From an uncultured Clostridia bacterium (GTDB taxonomy: Bacteria; Bacillota; Clostridia; Peptostreptococcales; Anaerovoracaceae), in NCBI GenBank assembly GCA_934278965.1, contig CAKQWL010000004.1, positions 1 to 11,384 on the forward strand: a DNA stretch of 11,384 nt, given 5' to 3'. Of the stretch, positions 1 through 6,603 are shown piece after piece. The number at the start of each line of letters is the position of its first letter. Positions within the stretch are counted from its first letter, which is position 1. Position numbers and translations under genes: made by a program. The notes beneath the pieces were generated by a model. The model was not told where the DNA came from. It saw only the letters and a list, made by a program, of their open reading frames with translations, and did no database searches.

Positions 1-301
1 GCCATTGATATTTTTTGAGATCGACATGCCGATCGTCCTTTAGAGGAATGCCTTCACGGAGCAGAAGGGACGCCTGCTCTGCCCAACCCGGAACAAGCCG
101 GCCACAGTGGTTGACGACGCGGTGACACGGATAATCACCGTAGTACTCCGACATGGACAGAACTTTTCCGACCAGCCTCGCGTTTTTTTCACGGCCGATT
201 AGGGCGGCGATCTGAGAATAGGTTGCGACATTTCCTTCCGGAATTTCAGAAACAACGGAGAGAATCTCATAAATTAGTTCTTCGTTTAAAATACGGCCCA
301 T
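1..301 (-). CDS. MGMT-family (alkyltransferase-like) protein, 3' end outside window
   Basis: The minus strand reads 100 codons from an ATG at 301 to the window edge, so the C-terminus is not seen, though the last visible residues (VDLKKYQW) look close to the family's end. The product is a stand-alone copy of the DNA-binding/active-site domain of O6-alkylguanine-DNA alkyltransferase. Visible are the helix-turn-helix part (about residues 27-50, VATYSQIAALIG then ARLVGKVL), the PCHRV active-site motif (58-62, Cys59) and the N-RLVPGW segment. The N-terminal ribonuclease-like domain of Ada/Ogt is absent, as in alkyltransferase-like proteins that flag alkylated bases for nucleotide excision repair. 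Those usually have Trp or Ala in place of the Cys; here Cys is kept, so true transferase activity is possible. The start has AAAGGA a few bases upstream. No clear promoter was found. Confidence 0.85.
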   Translation of the reverse strand, partial: MGRILNEELIYEILSVVSEIPEGNVATYSQIAALIGREKNARLVGKVLSMSEYYGDYPCHRVVNHCGRLVPGWAEQASLLLREGIPLKDDRHVDLKKYQW

Positions 302-519
302 AGAAGGATTCCTTTCTTAAATGCTATTTCGAATATATATTTGTGCGCCTCCGAGGGTTTTTCGGATCACTGAGTTGTCGGAATGCTGAGCTGCTGGTGC
401 TGGAGTACCGAGCTGACAGAGTGCCGGAAACGGCGCAGCGGGGAATTCCCGGAACGAGCTTTCGGTGCTTCATAGAATAACATAATTTGAAGAATCTGTC
501 AGCAAAAATAAAATAATGA
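302..519. other. intergenic region, low-complexity, no gene seen
   Basis: This spacer lies between the divergent MGMT-like gene and the promoter of the YdbC-like gene. It holds loosely repeated GCTGAGCTG/CCGAGCTGAC-like words (about 386-422), a small perfect hairpin GCCG-GAAA-CGGC (423-434) and a 10-bp palindrome GGGAATTCCC (441-450). I see no RNA family and no credible reading frame. Confidence 0.5.
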
Positions 520-548
520 TTGACAATATATGGAAAATATAGTATTTT
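520..548 (+). promoter_or_regulatory. sigma-A-type promoter for the ydbC-like gene
   Basis: A perfect -35 TTGACA (520-525), a 17-base spacer and a -10 TATTTT (543-548) precede the gene by about 110 bases. Transcription would start near 555 and leave an A/G-rich leader of about 100 nt. Confidence 0.7.
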
Positions 549-658
549 ATAGACATCAGAGAAAACAGTGAGATATATCGGGGACAAGTGAGTCATGCGC
601 GGAAAGCAGCAGATGGAGAAAGAAGAAAGAGGAAAAGGAAAAGGAAAAGGAGAAAGAG

Positions 659-1048
659 ATGCAGGGGAACGAAAAGGGGAGAGATGAATTTACATTTGAA
701 ATCGTGGAGCATATCTGCGTACTCGGGAAAGGCAGAGAAGAAGGATATCAAAAAGAACTGAATTATGTTTCATTTCGCGGACTGCCGCCTAAATGGGATA
801 TCCGCGAATGGAACAGTGAGCACACGCGTATGACCAAGGGAATCACTTTGACGGGAGAAGAAATGGAATGCTTCCTTTCGGCGATGAATGCGCGGAAAAG
901 CGATTATGACAAAAGAGAAGGAAGCGGAGAAGAAAAGGGGAAAGAAAAAGAAGATCGAAAGAAAAGCGCGGCGGCGGACCATTCTGGCAGCGGCAATATA
1001 AGTACTATTGAAAAAACGGCTGTCGAAGGGGAGCGTGCGCGTGCATAG
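659..1048 (+). CDS. YdbC/PC4-family single-stranded DNA-binding protein with charged C-terminal tail
   Basis: The 129-residue product begins with a PC4-like fold: residues 9-80 read FTFEIVEHICVLG, then a Lys/Glu turn, KELNYVSFRGLPPKWDIREW and MTKGITLTGEEM. This matches the pattern of Firmicutes YdbC proteins, relatives of eukaryotic coactivator PC4, which bind single-stranded DNA as dimers; the exact role in the cell is not established. The family protein normally ends at about residue 80. Here about 50 extra residues follow, rich in Glu, Lys, Arg, Gly and Ser (KREGSGEEKGKEKEDRKK then an Ala/Ser stretch), probably disordered. The start is supported by AAGGAG at 647-652. No terminator follows, so transcription probably continues into the small Cys-rich ORF. 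The tail DNA is strongly purine-biased, like the leader and the spacer before psuG. Confidence 0.8.
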   Translation: MQGNEKGRDEFTFEIVEHICVLGKGREEGYQKELNYVSFRGLPPKWDIREWNSEHTRMTKGITLTGEEMECFLSAMNARKSDYDKREGSGEEKGKEKEDRKKSAAADHSGSGNISTIEKTAVEGERARA

Positions 1049-1156
1049 AGGGAAAATCCGTATAAGATAATAGGAAACGGGCGAAAGGTGTCCGAGGAAC
1101 AAAAAAATGCAGACGGCATATAGTAATAGAAAAAATAAGCATTTGGAGGTAATCGT

Positions 1157-1291
1157 ATGGCTTGTTACAGTTCCGGCGGAATCGATGATTCTTTGCTGTT
1201 TTTCTTCCTGATACTCATACTGATGCTCTGCAATCCTTCTGTATTCGGATGCGGAAGTGATACATCTGAGGGATGTTCCTGCGGATGCTGA
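1157..1291 (+). CDS. small Cys-rich single-pass membrane peptide, 44 aa
   Basis: An ATG at 1157 follows a strong TTTGGAGG site (1143-1149) with good spacing and opens a 44-codon frame ending TGA at 1291. The peptide has a short polar start (MACYSSGGIDD), one hydrophobic helix (about residues 13-24, LLFFFLILILML) and a Cys/Gly tail ending GCSCGC, with six Cys in all. It resembles tiny hydrophobic peptides common in Clostridia that are often linked to sporulation or the spore surface, but I cannot name a family. A terminator starts 40 bases downstream, making it the last gene of the ydbC-like unit. The Cys cluster could bind metal or crosslink; this is inference. Confidence 0.7.
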   Translation: MACYSSGGIDDSLLFFFLILILMLCNPSVFGCGSDTSEGCSCGC

Positions 1292-1330
1292 ACATGCAAA
1301 AAATTTGCCTGTCCGGATTCAAGAGTGAAA

Positions 1331-1360
1331 ACGACGCGGCCTGTCGCCGCGCCGTTTTTT
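1331..1360 (+). terminator. intrinsic terminator after the Cys-rich peptide gene
   Basis: Stem ACGACGCGGC / GCCGCGCCGT (one A-C mismatch) with loop CTGTC, followed by six T. It separates the ydbC unit from psuK and argues against starting psuK upstream at 1273. Confidence 0.85.
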
Positions 1361-1394
1361 ATTGTTTCGCCTTTTCGTCTGAACAGGATTGTGG

Positions 1395-1400
1395 TATACT
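1395..1400 (+). promoter_or_regulatory. -10 box of probable psuK operon promoter
   Basis: TATACT lies 38 bases before the psuK start and just past the terminator. No good -35 is visible at 16-18 bases upstream (T-rich TTTCGTCT only), so the promoter may be weak or need an activator. Confidence 0.45.
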
Positions 1401-1437
1401 AACTTTGTATGAGCAGGATAAAGGAGCAGGACAAGCA

Positions 1438-2418
1438 ATGAAAAAAATCGCAATTATCGGCGGGATTGCTGCGGATATCGAAGGCCGTCCGCGCAGAGAA
1501 TTGATTGCTGCGGATTCGAATCCCGGAAGTGTCACCATTTCTTACGGAGGCGTGAGTCGGAACATTACAGAAAACCTGGTGCGTATGGGAGAGCAGGTGG
1601 TATTCTTTTCCGTGGCGGGAGACGATTTTATCGGCAGGTCCGCCAAAGCGCATCTGGCGTCCATCGGGGCGGATGTTTCGGAGGTACGCCTGCTTTCCGA
1701 AGAAAGCACGGCGATCTATCTGTCTATTTTGGACCAGCACGGCGATATGAAGCTTGCGCTCTGCAATATGGATATTCTGGAGCGGATCGACCGGACCTTC
1801 CTGCAGCATGCTGCCGAAAAAGCAAAAGGAGCGGCAATGGTCGGTCTGGATACCAATCTGACGGAAGAGGACCTTGAATTCGTGACAGAGAAACTGAGCG
1901 GGACACCGCTGTTTTTGGATCCGGTTTCGGTGCAGAAGGCACAGCGGGTCAAAAAGTGGATCGGGCGTTTTCATACAGTGAAGCCGAACCTGCTGGAGGC
2001 AGAGGCAATCAGCGGTATTTCAATTGGAAGAAGTGAAAATGAAAGAAGTGAAAAGAGCGAAGATTTGCTCCGCACGGCGGAATGGTTTTTGGCTCGCGGT
2101 GTCAGGCGGCTTTATCTTACCATGGGAGAGAATGGCGTTTTCTTTGCGGATGAAAAGGAGTATGGGACGCTTCCGGCTGTAAAGCCTCAGATTGTGAGTG
2201 CGACGGGTGCCGGAGATGCTTTTTCGGCGGCCTGCGTGAAGGCGGGTCTGGACGGGATGAATATCCGGGAATCAGCGCTTACGGCGATGAGTGCGTCGCT
2301 GCTTGCCATGGAGGCTCGTGAGGCCGTAAATCCCGCGATGAGCGCGGAAAATCTGCGTGCGCGGCGGGAGGTGCTTCGGGAAAAACTGCAAAACAGCGGA
2401 ACGGAGGACCGATGGTAA
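1438..2418 (+). CDS. psuK: PfkB-family sugar kinase, probable pseudouridine kinase
   Basis: The 326-residue protein has the ribokinase/PfkB fold: N-terminal strand KKIAIIGGIAADIEG, the substrate-binding GGVSRNITENLVRMG (37-51), GDDFIG (61-66), VKPNLLEAE (181-189), TMGENGVFF and the ATP/anion-hole motif ATGAGDAFSAA (255-265) with catalytic Asp260. Pseudouridine kinase phosphorylates pseudouridine to pseudouridine 5'-phosphate, the substrate of PsuG encoded next; that neighbour decides the substrate call. The ATG at 1438 is chosen because an in-frame start at 1273 would read through the terminator, family homology begins here, and AAGGAG lies at 1421-1426. Residues about 198-209 (RSENE/RSEKS) come from a local 15-bp duplication (2028-2054), probably a surface loop. 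Confidence 0.88.
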   Translation: MKKIAIIGGIAADIEGRPRRELIAADSNPGSVTISYGGVSRNITENLVRMGEQVVFFSVAGDDFIGRSAKAHLASIGADVSEVRLLSEESTAIYLSILDQHGDMKLALCNMDILERIDRTFLQHAAEKAKGAAMVGLDTNLTEEDLEFVTEKLSGTPLFLDPVSVQKAQRVKKWIGRFHTVKPNLLEAEAISGISIGRSENERSEKSEDLLRTAEWFLARGVRRLYLTMGENGVFFADEKEYGTLPAVKPQIVSATGAGDAFSAACVKAGLDGMNIRESALTAMSASLLAMEAREAVNPAMSAENLRARREVLREKLQNSGTEDRW

Positions 2419-2638
2419 GAAAATCCACGGCGACCAAGGAGAAGAGAAACCGAGGAAAGAGAAAAGGAAAAACCGGGCGGGGGCGGCGCGGCACAGACTT
2501 CCCGCGTGGAATAGGAAAATCCGGTACAAAGGGAACAGGAGAATAAAAAAGACCAAAACGCGAAGAACGATAGAGAAAGAATGATAGAAAAAGAACGATA
2601 GAAAAGGAGGGGTCGGGCAGAGACCTGACGGGAAGCAA
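2419..2638 (+). promoter_or_regulatory. purine-rich psuK-psuG spacer with tandem repeats and distant Shine-Dalgarno
   Basis: This 220-base gap is nearly all A and G on the plus strand. Near its end are three copies of a 14-bp unit, AAGAAYGATAGARA (2563-2604), followed at once by AGGAGGGG (2605-2612). That ideal ribosome site is 28 bases from the psuG ATG. A small hairpin, GGGTC (2610-2614) with GACCT (2622-2626), could shorten the distance to about 11 bases. An ATG at 2412 overlapping the psuK stop opens a 44-codon, very basic frame ending at 2546; it is compositionally driven and I do not call it a gene. Confidence 0.45.
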
Positions 2639-3559
2639 ATGAAGCAATTTGAAAAATATCTGGATATCAAACCGGAAGTAAAGCAGGCATTGGAAGAAGG
2701 AAAGCCTGTCATTGCATTGGAATCTACCATTATCTCACACGGCATGCCGTATCCGAGAAATGTGGAAACAGCACTTGCCGTAGAGGAAGTGATACGGAAG
2801 GGCGGCGCAGTGCCGGCTACAATCGGCATCATTCAGGGAAGAATCAAGATTGGCTTGACATCGGACGAGATCGAGTATATGGCGTCCGCACCGAATGTTT
2901 TGAAGGTTTCCAGAAGAGACTTTCCGCTGGTGATCGCGGAAAAAATGGACGGCGCCACAACGGTAGCCGGCACCATGATTGCTGCTGACATGGCCGGGAT
3001 CCGCCTCTTTGTTACCGGCGGTATCGGCGGGGTGCACCGGGGCGCGGGCGAGAGTTTTGATATCTCTGCCGATTTGGAAGAATTGAAGCGCACGAATGTG
3101 ACCGTGATCTGCGCGGGGGTAAAGTCGATCCTGGACATTGGAGCGACACTGGAGTACTTGGAAACTTCGGGCGTACCGGTGATCAGCGTTGGAACGGAGG
3201 AATTCCCAGCCTTCTACTCAAGGCGCTCAGGCTTCCGTACGGAATGCGCGCTGGACGATCCGAAAAAGATCGCAGAAGTGATCGCAATGAAGAATCAGCT
3301 CGGACTCGGCGGCGGCATCTTGATTGCCTGCCCGATTCCGGAGGAATATGAGATCCCTTACGAAAAGATGGATAAGGTCATTGTGCAGGCATTGCGGGAA
3401 TGCAAGGAACAGGGCGTGACCGGAAAGCGAATTACGCCGTTCCTGCTCGATCGTGTGAAACAGCTGACGGACGGCAGCAGCTTGGAAGCGAATATTCATC
3501 TGGTGCTGAATAACGCAAAAATCGGAACCGAAATCGCGGTTTCCCTTTTCAATCGATAG
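2639..3559 (+). CDS. psuG: pseudouridine-5'-phosphate glycosidase
   Basis: The 306-residue product matches PsuG along its length. This enzyme cleaves the C-C glycosidic bond of pseudouridine 5'-phosphate to uracil and ribose 5-phosphate through a lysine Schiff base. Visible motifs: ALESTIISHGMPYPRN (27-41, Glu28), VPATIGIIQG, LKVSRRDFP (Lys89), TVAGTM, FVTGGIGGVHRGAGESFDIS (124-143, His133), AGVKSILDI (159-167, catalytic Lys162), VGTEEFPAFYSRRSG and SLEANIHLVLNNA (281-293, Asn285). From memory, these sit 3-4 residues before E. coli Glu31, Lys93, His137, Lys166 and Asn289, so all key residues appear present. With psuK upstream it forms a complete pseudouridine salvage pair; no pseudouridine transporter gene is seen. 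Its ribosome site is unusually far away (see the spacer entry). Confidence 0.95.
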   Translation: MKQFEKYLDIKPEVKQALEEGKPVIALESTIISHGMPYPRNVETALAVEEVIRKGGAVPATIGIIQGRIKIGLTSDEIEYMASAPNVLKVSRRDFPLVIAEKMDGATTVAGTMIAADMAGIRLFVTGGIGGVHRGAGESFDISADLEELKRTNVTVICAGVKSILDIGATLEYLETSGVPVISVGTEEFPAFYSRRSGFRTECALDDPKKIAEVIAMKNQLGLGGGILIACPIPEEYEIPYEKMDKVIVQALRECKEQGVTGKRITPFLLDRVKQLTDGSSLEANIHLVLNNAKIGTEIAVSLFNR

Positions 3560-3581
3560 AGAAAGAGCAGGAGGAAGAGAT

Positions 3582-4064
3582 ATGGCTATTGAAAAAGTTC
3601 GGAAATATTTTGAGGAAATCGGGATCGCGGATCGGATTCAGGAATTTGATGTGTCGAGCGCGACTGTGGAGCTTGCTGCGCAGGCAGTCGGTGTAGAAGG
3701 GGCGAGGATCTGCAAGACACTCTCCTTCAAGACGCCGGAGGGCGGCTGTATCCTGATCGAAACGGCCGGCGACGGCAAGATCAACAACGGGAAATTTAAG
3801 CATACCTTTGGATTTAAGGCGAAAATGCTTACGCCGGAGGAAGTGATTGAATTTACGGGGCATGCGATCGGAGGTGTCTGCGCGTTTGCTATTGAGCATC
3901 CGGATGTAAAAGCGTATACGGATATTTCGCTGAAGCGCTTTGATACCGTGTTCCCGGCGTGCGGCAGCAGCAACAGTGCCATCGAGCTTACGCCGGATGA
4001 GCTTCACGATTATTCGCACGCAGAGGCATGGGTCGATGTGTGCAAGCTTCCGGATGAAGAATAG
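3582..4064 (+). CDS. YbaK/ProX-type aminoacyl-tRNA deacylase
   Basis: The 160-residue protein has the YbaK/EbsC (prolyl-tRNA synthetase associated) domain throughout: the conserved ICKTLSFKT with Lys45, GDGKINNGKFK (64-73), LTPEEVIEFTGHAIGGVCAF (83-102) and FPACGSSNSAIELTPDEL (124-141). Family members hydrolyse mischarged tRNAs in trans, for example Cys-tRNA-Pro or Ala-tRNA-Pro; which one cannot be read from sequence. It starts 22 bases after psuG behind a good AGGAGG (3569-3574) and is followed 27 bases later by hypC, so it sits in the middle of the operon with no obvious functional link to either side. It is a free-standing protein of normal family length. Confidence 0.88.
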   Translation: MAIEKVRKYFEEIGIADRIQEFDVSSATVELAAQAVGVEGARICKTLSFKTPEGGCILIETAGDGKINNGKFKHTFGFKAKMLTPEEVIEFTGHAIGGVCAFAIEHPDVKAYTDISLKRFDTVFPACGSSNSAIELTPDELHDYSHAEAWVDVCKLPDEE

Positions 4065-4091
4065 ACGGCGGAAAAAAGGAGGAAATCGAGA

Positions 4092-4316
4092 ATGTGTATA
4101 GCAATACCCGGAAGAGTCGTATCGGTCGAAGGTCAGACCGCGCAAGTGGATTTTAAGGGGAATCTTGTACCTGTGAATATCGGCCTTGTAGAGGCAAAAC
4201 CGGGGCAGTATGTGCTGGTGCATGCGGGATGCGCGATTGAAGTCATGGAGCAGGACAAGGCGAGAGAGCTTGCCGAACTCTTCGAAGACCTGGAAGAGGA
4301 GGCCGGAGCGTTTTGA
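4092..4316 (+). CDS. hypC: [NiFe] hydrogenase maturation chaperone HypC
   Basis: The 74-residue product begins MCIAIPGRVV with the invariant Cys2, followed by QVDFKGNLVPVNIGLVEAKPGQYVLVHAGCAIEVM, a full HypC/HybG/HupF family match. HypC works with HypD to assemble the Fe(CN)2CO group and delivers it to the hydrogenase large-subunit precursor; Cys2 is the contact to iron and the partner. The start has AGGAGG (4077-4082) nine bases upstream. Its stop overlaps the hypD TTG start, which fits translational coupling. hypA, hypB, hypF and hydrogenase structural genes are not in this window. Confidence 0.95.
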   Translation: MCIAIPGRVVSVEGQTAQVDFKGNLVPVNIGLVEAKPGQYVLVHAGCAIEVMEQDKARELAELFEDLEEEAGAF

Positions 4317-4516
4317 GGACAGAAGAAGTAATTCGGTATTTGCGGGAGTATGACGGCAGACCGCTCAAGCTGATGGAGGTGTGCGGAACGCATACTGCAA
4401 GTATTTTTAAGAACGGGATCCGCTCGCTGATTTCGCCGAAGATCAAGTTGATTTCGGGACCGGGCTGTCCGGTTTGTGTGACGCCGACGGCTTACATTGA
4501 CAAAATTCTGACTTAA
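4313..4516 (+). CDS. hypD: HypD N-terminal fragment
   Basis: This 67-residue piece runs from the TTG overlapping the hypC stop to the TAA. It keeps MEVCGTHTASIF (21-32) and GPGCPVCVTP (49-58), the CGTHT and GPGCPVC signatures whose cysteines take part in thiol redox chemistry and ligand transfer. It lacks the rest of the first domain and all of the [4Fe-4S] region, so it cannot work alone. It matters only if it pairs with the downstream fragment or if the stop is suppressed. Confidence 0.6.
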   Translation: MRTEEVIRYLREYDGRPLKLMEVCGTHTASIFKNGIRSLISPKIKLISGPGCPVCVTPTAYIDKILT

Positions 4517-4522
4517 GCGGCC

Positions 4523-5353
4523 ATGCCGGACCATGTGGTCTGTACCTTCGGAGATATGATGAAAGTGCCGGGGAGTTTGGGAAGTCTTTCCGGGAATAAG
4601 GGAGAGGGAATTCATGTCGAAATGATGTATTCTCCGTTTGAAGTTCTCGAAAAGGCGGCGAAAAATCCGCAGACGACCTATGTTATTGCAGCGGTTGGAT
4701 TTGAGACGACCACGCCGGTGTATGCCCTGGTCATACAGGAAGCAGTCCGGAGAAAAATTACGAATTTGAAACTTGTGACGGCGCTCAAAACAGTGATTCC
4801 TGCGCTGCGCTGGATCTGTGAAAATCAGGAGGATATTGACGGGTTTATCTGCCCGGGACACGTAAGCGTGATTATCGGAAGTCATGTCTATGAGGAGCTG
4901 GCGGAAAAATACAAAAAACCGTTTGTGGTGGCCGGGTTTGAGCCGGAGCATCTTCTGGCGGTCATTTATGATATTGTGCGCCAGATCGAGCATGGCGGAG
5001 GCGATGTGAGGAATCTTTATCGAAATGCCGTTCGGGATGACGGGAACACGAAGGCGCTTTCGTTGCTTGAACAGTACTTTGAGCCGGGACCGGCCATGTG
5101 GCGGGGACTCGGAGAGATCGAAGGATCCGGGTTATATCTTCGAAAGGAATATGAGCATTATGACGGCGGCAGCCGCGGACTGGTCGAGGACATGGAGCTT
5201 CCGGAGGGGTGTTCCTGCGGCAGCGTTATCGTCGGACGGATCAATCCGAATGAGTGTCCGATGTTCGGAAAGGGATGTACCCCGATGCACCCATACGGAC
5301 CGTGTATGGTTTCGGCCGAGGGGGCCTGCGGGATCTGGTATCGGTCAATTTAA
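4523..5353 (+). CDS. hypD: HypD C-terminal fragment
   Basis: This 276-residue open frame begins at the ATG just after the stop. It contains VVCTFGDMMKVPGS (5-18), VGFETTTP (58-65), CPGHVSVIIG (110-119), the GFEPEHLL segment, and the Cys-rich [4Fe-4S]-binding C-terminus CSCGSVI...NECPMFGKGC...PYGPCMVSAEGAC. All are intact, showing no drift beyond the one nonsense codon; this points to a young mutation or a functional split. The stop is at 5351-5353 and hypE begins 32 bases later. Confidence 0.7.
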   Translation: MPDHVVCTFGDMMKVPGSLGSLSGNKGEGIHVEMMYSPFEVLEKAAKNPQTTYVIAAVGFETTTPVYALVIQEAVRRKITNLKLVTALKTVIPALRWICENQEDIDGFICPGHVSVIIGSHVYEELAEKYKKPFVVAGFEPEHLLAVIYDIVRQIEHGGGDVRNLYRNAVRDDGNTKALSLLEQYFEPGPAMWRGLGEIEGSGLYLRKEYEHYDGGSRGLVEDMELPEGCSCGSVIVGRINPNECPMFGKGCTPMHPYGPCMVSAEGACGIWYRSI

Positions 5354-5385
5354 GAAGTGATAAGACAGGATGGAAGAATAGAAGA

Positions 5386-6375
5386 ATGGGAATGGAAAAA
5401 ATTGTAATGGCACACGGGTCCGGCGGAAAAACCGGTGCTGAGCTGATGACGAATATTTTCGGAAAACACTTTAAGAATGAGATTCTGGACAAGATGGAAG
5501 ATGCGGCGGTGTTGGAGGTCAGCGGACGGATTGCGTTCAGCACGGATTCCTTTGTCGTAACACCGGTGGAATTCGCCGGCGGGAATATCGGAAAGCTTTG
5601 CATCTGCGGGACGGTGAATGACCTTTTGATGATGGGCGCTGAGCCGAAATATATCACTTGCGGATTTATCCTGGAGGAAGGGCTCGATATTGAGCTTCTG
5701 GATCGACTTGTGGCTTCTATGGCGAAGGAGGCCGCAGCCGCAGGAGTGCGGATTGTCGCCGGAGACACAAAGGTTGTCGAAGGAAAGGGCGGATTATATA
5801 TCAATACTTCCGGGATCGGTATCATTCCGGAAGGCCGTGATGTCAGTGCGGCAAACTGCCGACCGGGGGATGCGGTCCTGCTTTCCGGTACGCTGGGAGA
5901 CCATCATGCCTGCATTCTTTCCGCGCGTATGGGTATTGAAAACAGCATTCGGAGTGACTGTGCGGTCCTTTCGGCCATTCCGGAAAAGTTGTTTGACGCC
6001 GGAATTTCGGTGCGAACCATGCGGGATGTGACTCGAGGCGGACTCGGAACCATTCTGAATGAGATTGCCGAGACTTCCGGCTGTCGAATTGAGCTGGACG
6101 AAACGCAGATTCCGGTCAGCGAGGAAGTGCAGGGCTTCTGCGGCATCCTCGGCTTAGATCCGCTCTATATGGGTAATGAGGGAAAAATGATCGTTGTCGT
6201 GCCGCAGGAGGAGGCGGAGACGGCACTGCGCCTGATGCGGGAAACGGAAGTCGGGAAAAATGCCGTCCTCATCGGAAATGTGACCGAAGGGAACGGTACG
6301 GTAATGCGGACGCGGCTTGGAGGCCTGCGGACAGTCGATGTCCTTTATGGAGAAGGACTTCCGAGAATTTGCTGA
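5386..6375 (+). CDS. hypE: [NiFe] hydrogenase maturation protein HypE (carbamoyl dehydratase)
   Basis: The 329-residue protein is a PurM/AIR-synthase-fold HypE. It receives a carbamoyl group from HypF on its C-terminal Cys and dehydrates it with ATP to a thiocyanate, the source of the cyanide ligands. Visible: MAHGSGGKTGAELM (8-21), DAAVLEVSGRIAFSTDSFVV, GGNIGKLCICGTVNDLLMMGAEP, a GTLGDHH segment (the family's GDHG region), RDVTRGGLGTILNEIAE and the required C-terminal LPRIC. The frame is open back to 5254, but that would overlap hypD by about 100 bases, and homology begins at MEKIVMAHGSGG. The ATG at 5386 has GGAAG nine bases upstream; the ATG at 5392 is an equally possible start. HypE is intact although hypD is broken. 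Confidence 0.94.
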   Translation: MGMEKIVMAHGSGGKTGAELMTNIFGKHFKNEILDKMEDAAVLEVSGRIAFSTDSFVVTPVEFAGGNIGKLCICGTVNDLLMMGAEPKYITCGFILEEGLDIELLDRLVASMAKEAAAAGVRIVAGDTKVVEGKGGLYINTSGIGIIPEGRDVSAANCRPGDAVLLSGTLGDHHACILSARMGIENSIRSDCAVLSAIPEKLFDAGISVRTMRDVTRGGLGTILNEIAETSGCRIELDETQIPVSEEVQGFCGILGLDPLYMGNEGKMIVVVPQEEAETALRLMRETEVGKNAVLIGNVTEGNGTVMRTRLGGLRTVDVLYGEGLPRIC

Positions 6376-6528
6376 TGATCTTTAGAAATTCTATTGGTTT
6401 AGCAAGTGCTTTGTAATTTCGTACTCCTACGTTCCTATGAGCTTGCGGCCTTATGATTGTGCGCCTATGCGATTTTGCAATTTTAAGACCGTGGGATGTT
6501 AGATGAGATTGGGGCCTCGGAGTTCTGG
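6376..6528 (+). repeat. hypE-terminator spacer with 15-bp tandem repeats
   Basis: Three adjacent degenerate 15-bp units, CCTATGAGCTTGCGG (6434-6448), CCTTATGATTGTGCG (6449-6463) and CCTATGCGATTTTGC (6464-6478), with a partial unit before them. No coding potential is seen. Confidence 0.55.
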
Positions 6529-6568
6529 GGCGGGCGGTTCGACGAACCGCCCGCCTGTTTTGTTTTTT
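6529..6568 (+). terminator. strong terminator of the psuK-hypE operon
   Basis: A 12-bp perfect stem GGCGGGCGGTTC / GAACCGCCCGCC with loop GAC, followed by CTG TTTT G TTTTTT. It ends the plus-strand operon 36 bases before the convergent corA-like gene's stop codon. Confidence 0.92.
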
Positions 6569-6603
6569 GCGGAGAAGGTGTTGTCGGGGGATGCGCTGCG
6601 TTG

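Larger units (their letters stand above)
4313..5353 (+). pseudogene. hypD: hypD interrupted by an in-frame TAA (split, possibly inactive)
   Basis: Together the two halves cover all of HypD (345 sense codons), the iron-sulfur scaffold that with HypC carries Fe(CN)2CO. The only defect seen is a TAA at 4514-4516 in the same reading frame on both sides: KILT, stop, AAMPDHVVCTFGD. Nothing appears missing, since the family spacing between the GPGCPVC and TFGD motifs is kept. A single base change from TTA (Leu) would explain it and fits the residues usual here. An ATG at 4523, six bases past the stop, could restart translation and give a two-piece protein, although no strong ribosome site precedes it. 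Alternatives are a recent null mutation or a sequencing error. The TTG start at 4313 is supported by AGGAGG at 4297-4302. Confidence 0.85.

Noticed and set aside
324..596. Minus-strand 90-codon frame in the left spacer
   Set aside because: It runs antisense through the ydbC promoter, has no ribosome site and shows no family features.
1273..1437. N-terminal extension of psuK to 1273
   Set aside because: It would read through a terminator and the -10 box, overlap the small Cys-rich ORF, and add residues with no PfkB similarity.
2412..2546. 44-codon very basic frame overlapping the psuK stop
   Set aside because: The start overlaps psuK as in coupled genes, but the Lys/Arg/Gly content follows directly from the purine-rich DNA and no conserved motif is visible. 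It is kept only as a remark in the spacer entry.
4514..4516. Recoding of the hypD stop as selenocysteine or pyrrolysine
   Set aside because: The codon is TAA, not TGA or TAG, and no recoding hairpin is evident. HypD has no special residue at this place.
5254..5385. N-terminal extension of hypE to 5254
   Set aside because: It overlaps the conserved Cys-rich end of hypD, and HypE homology starts after 5386.
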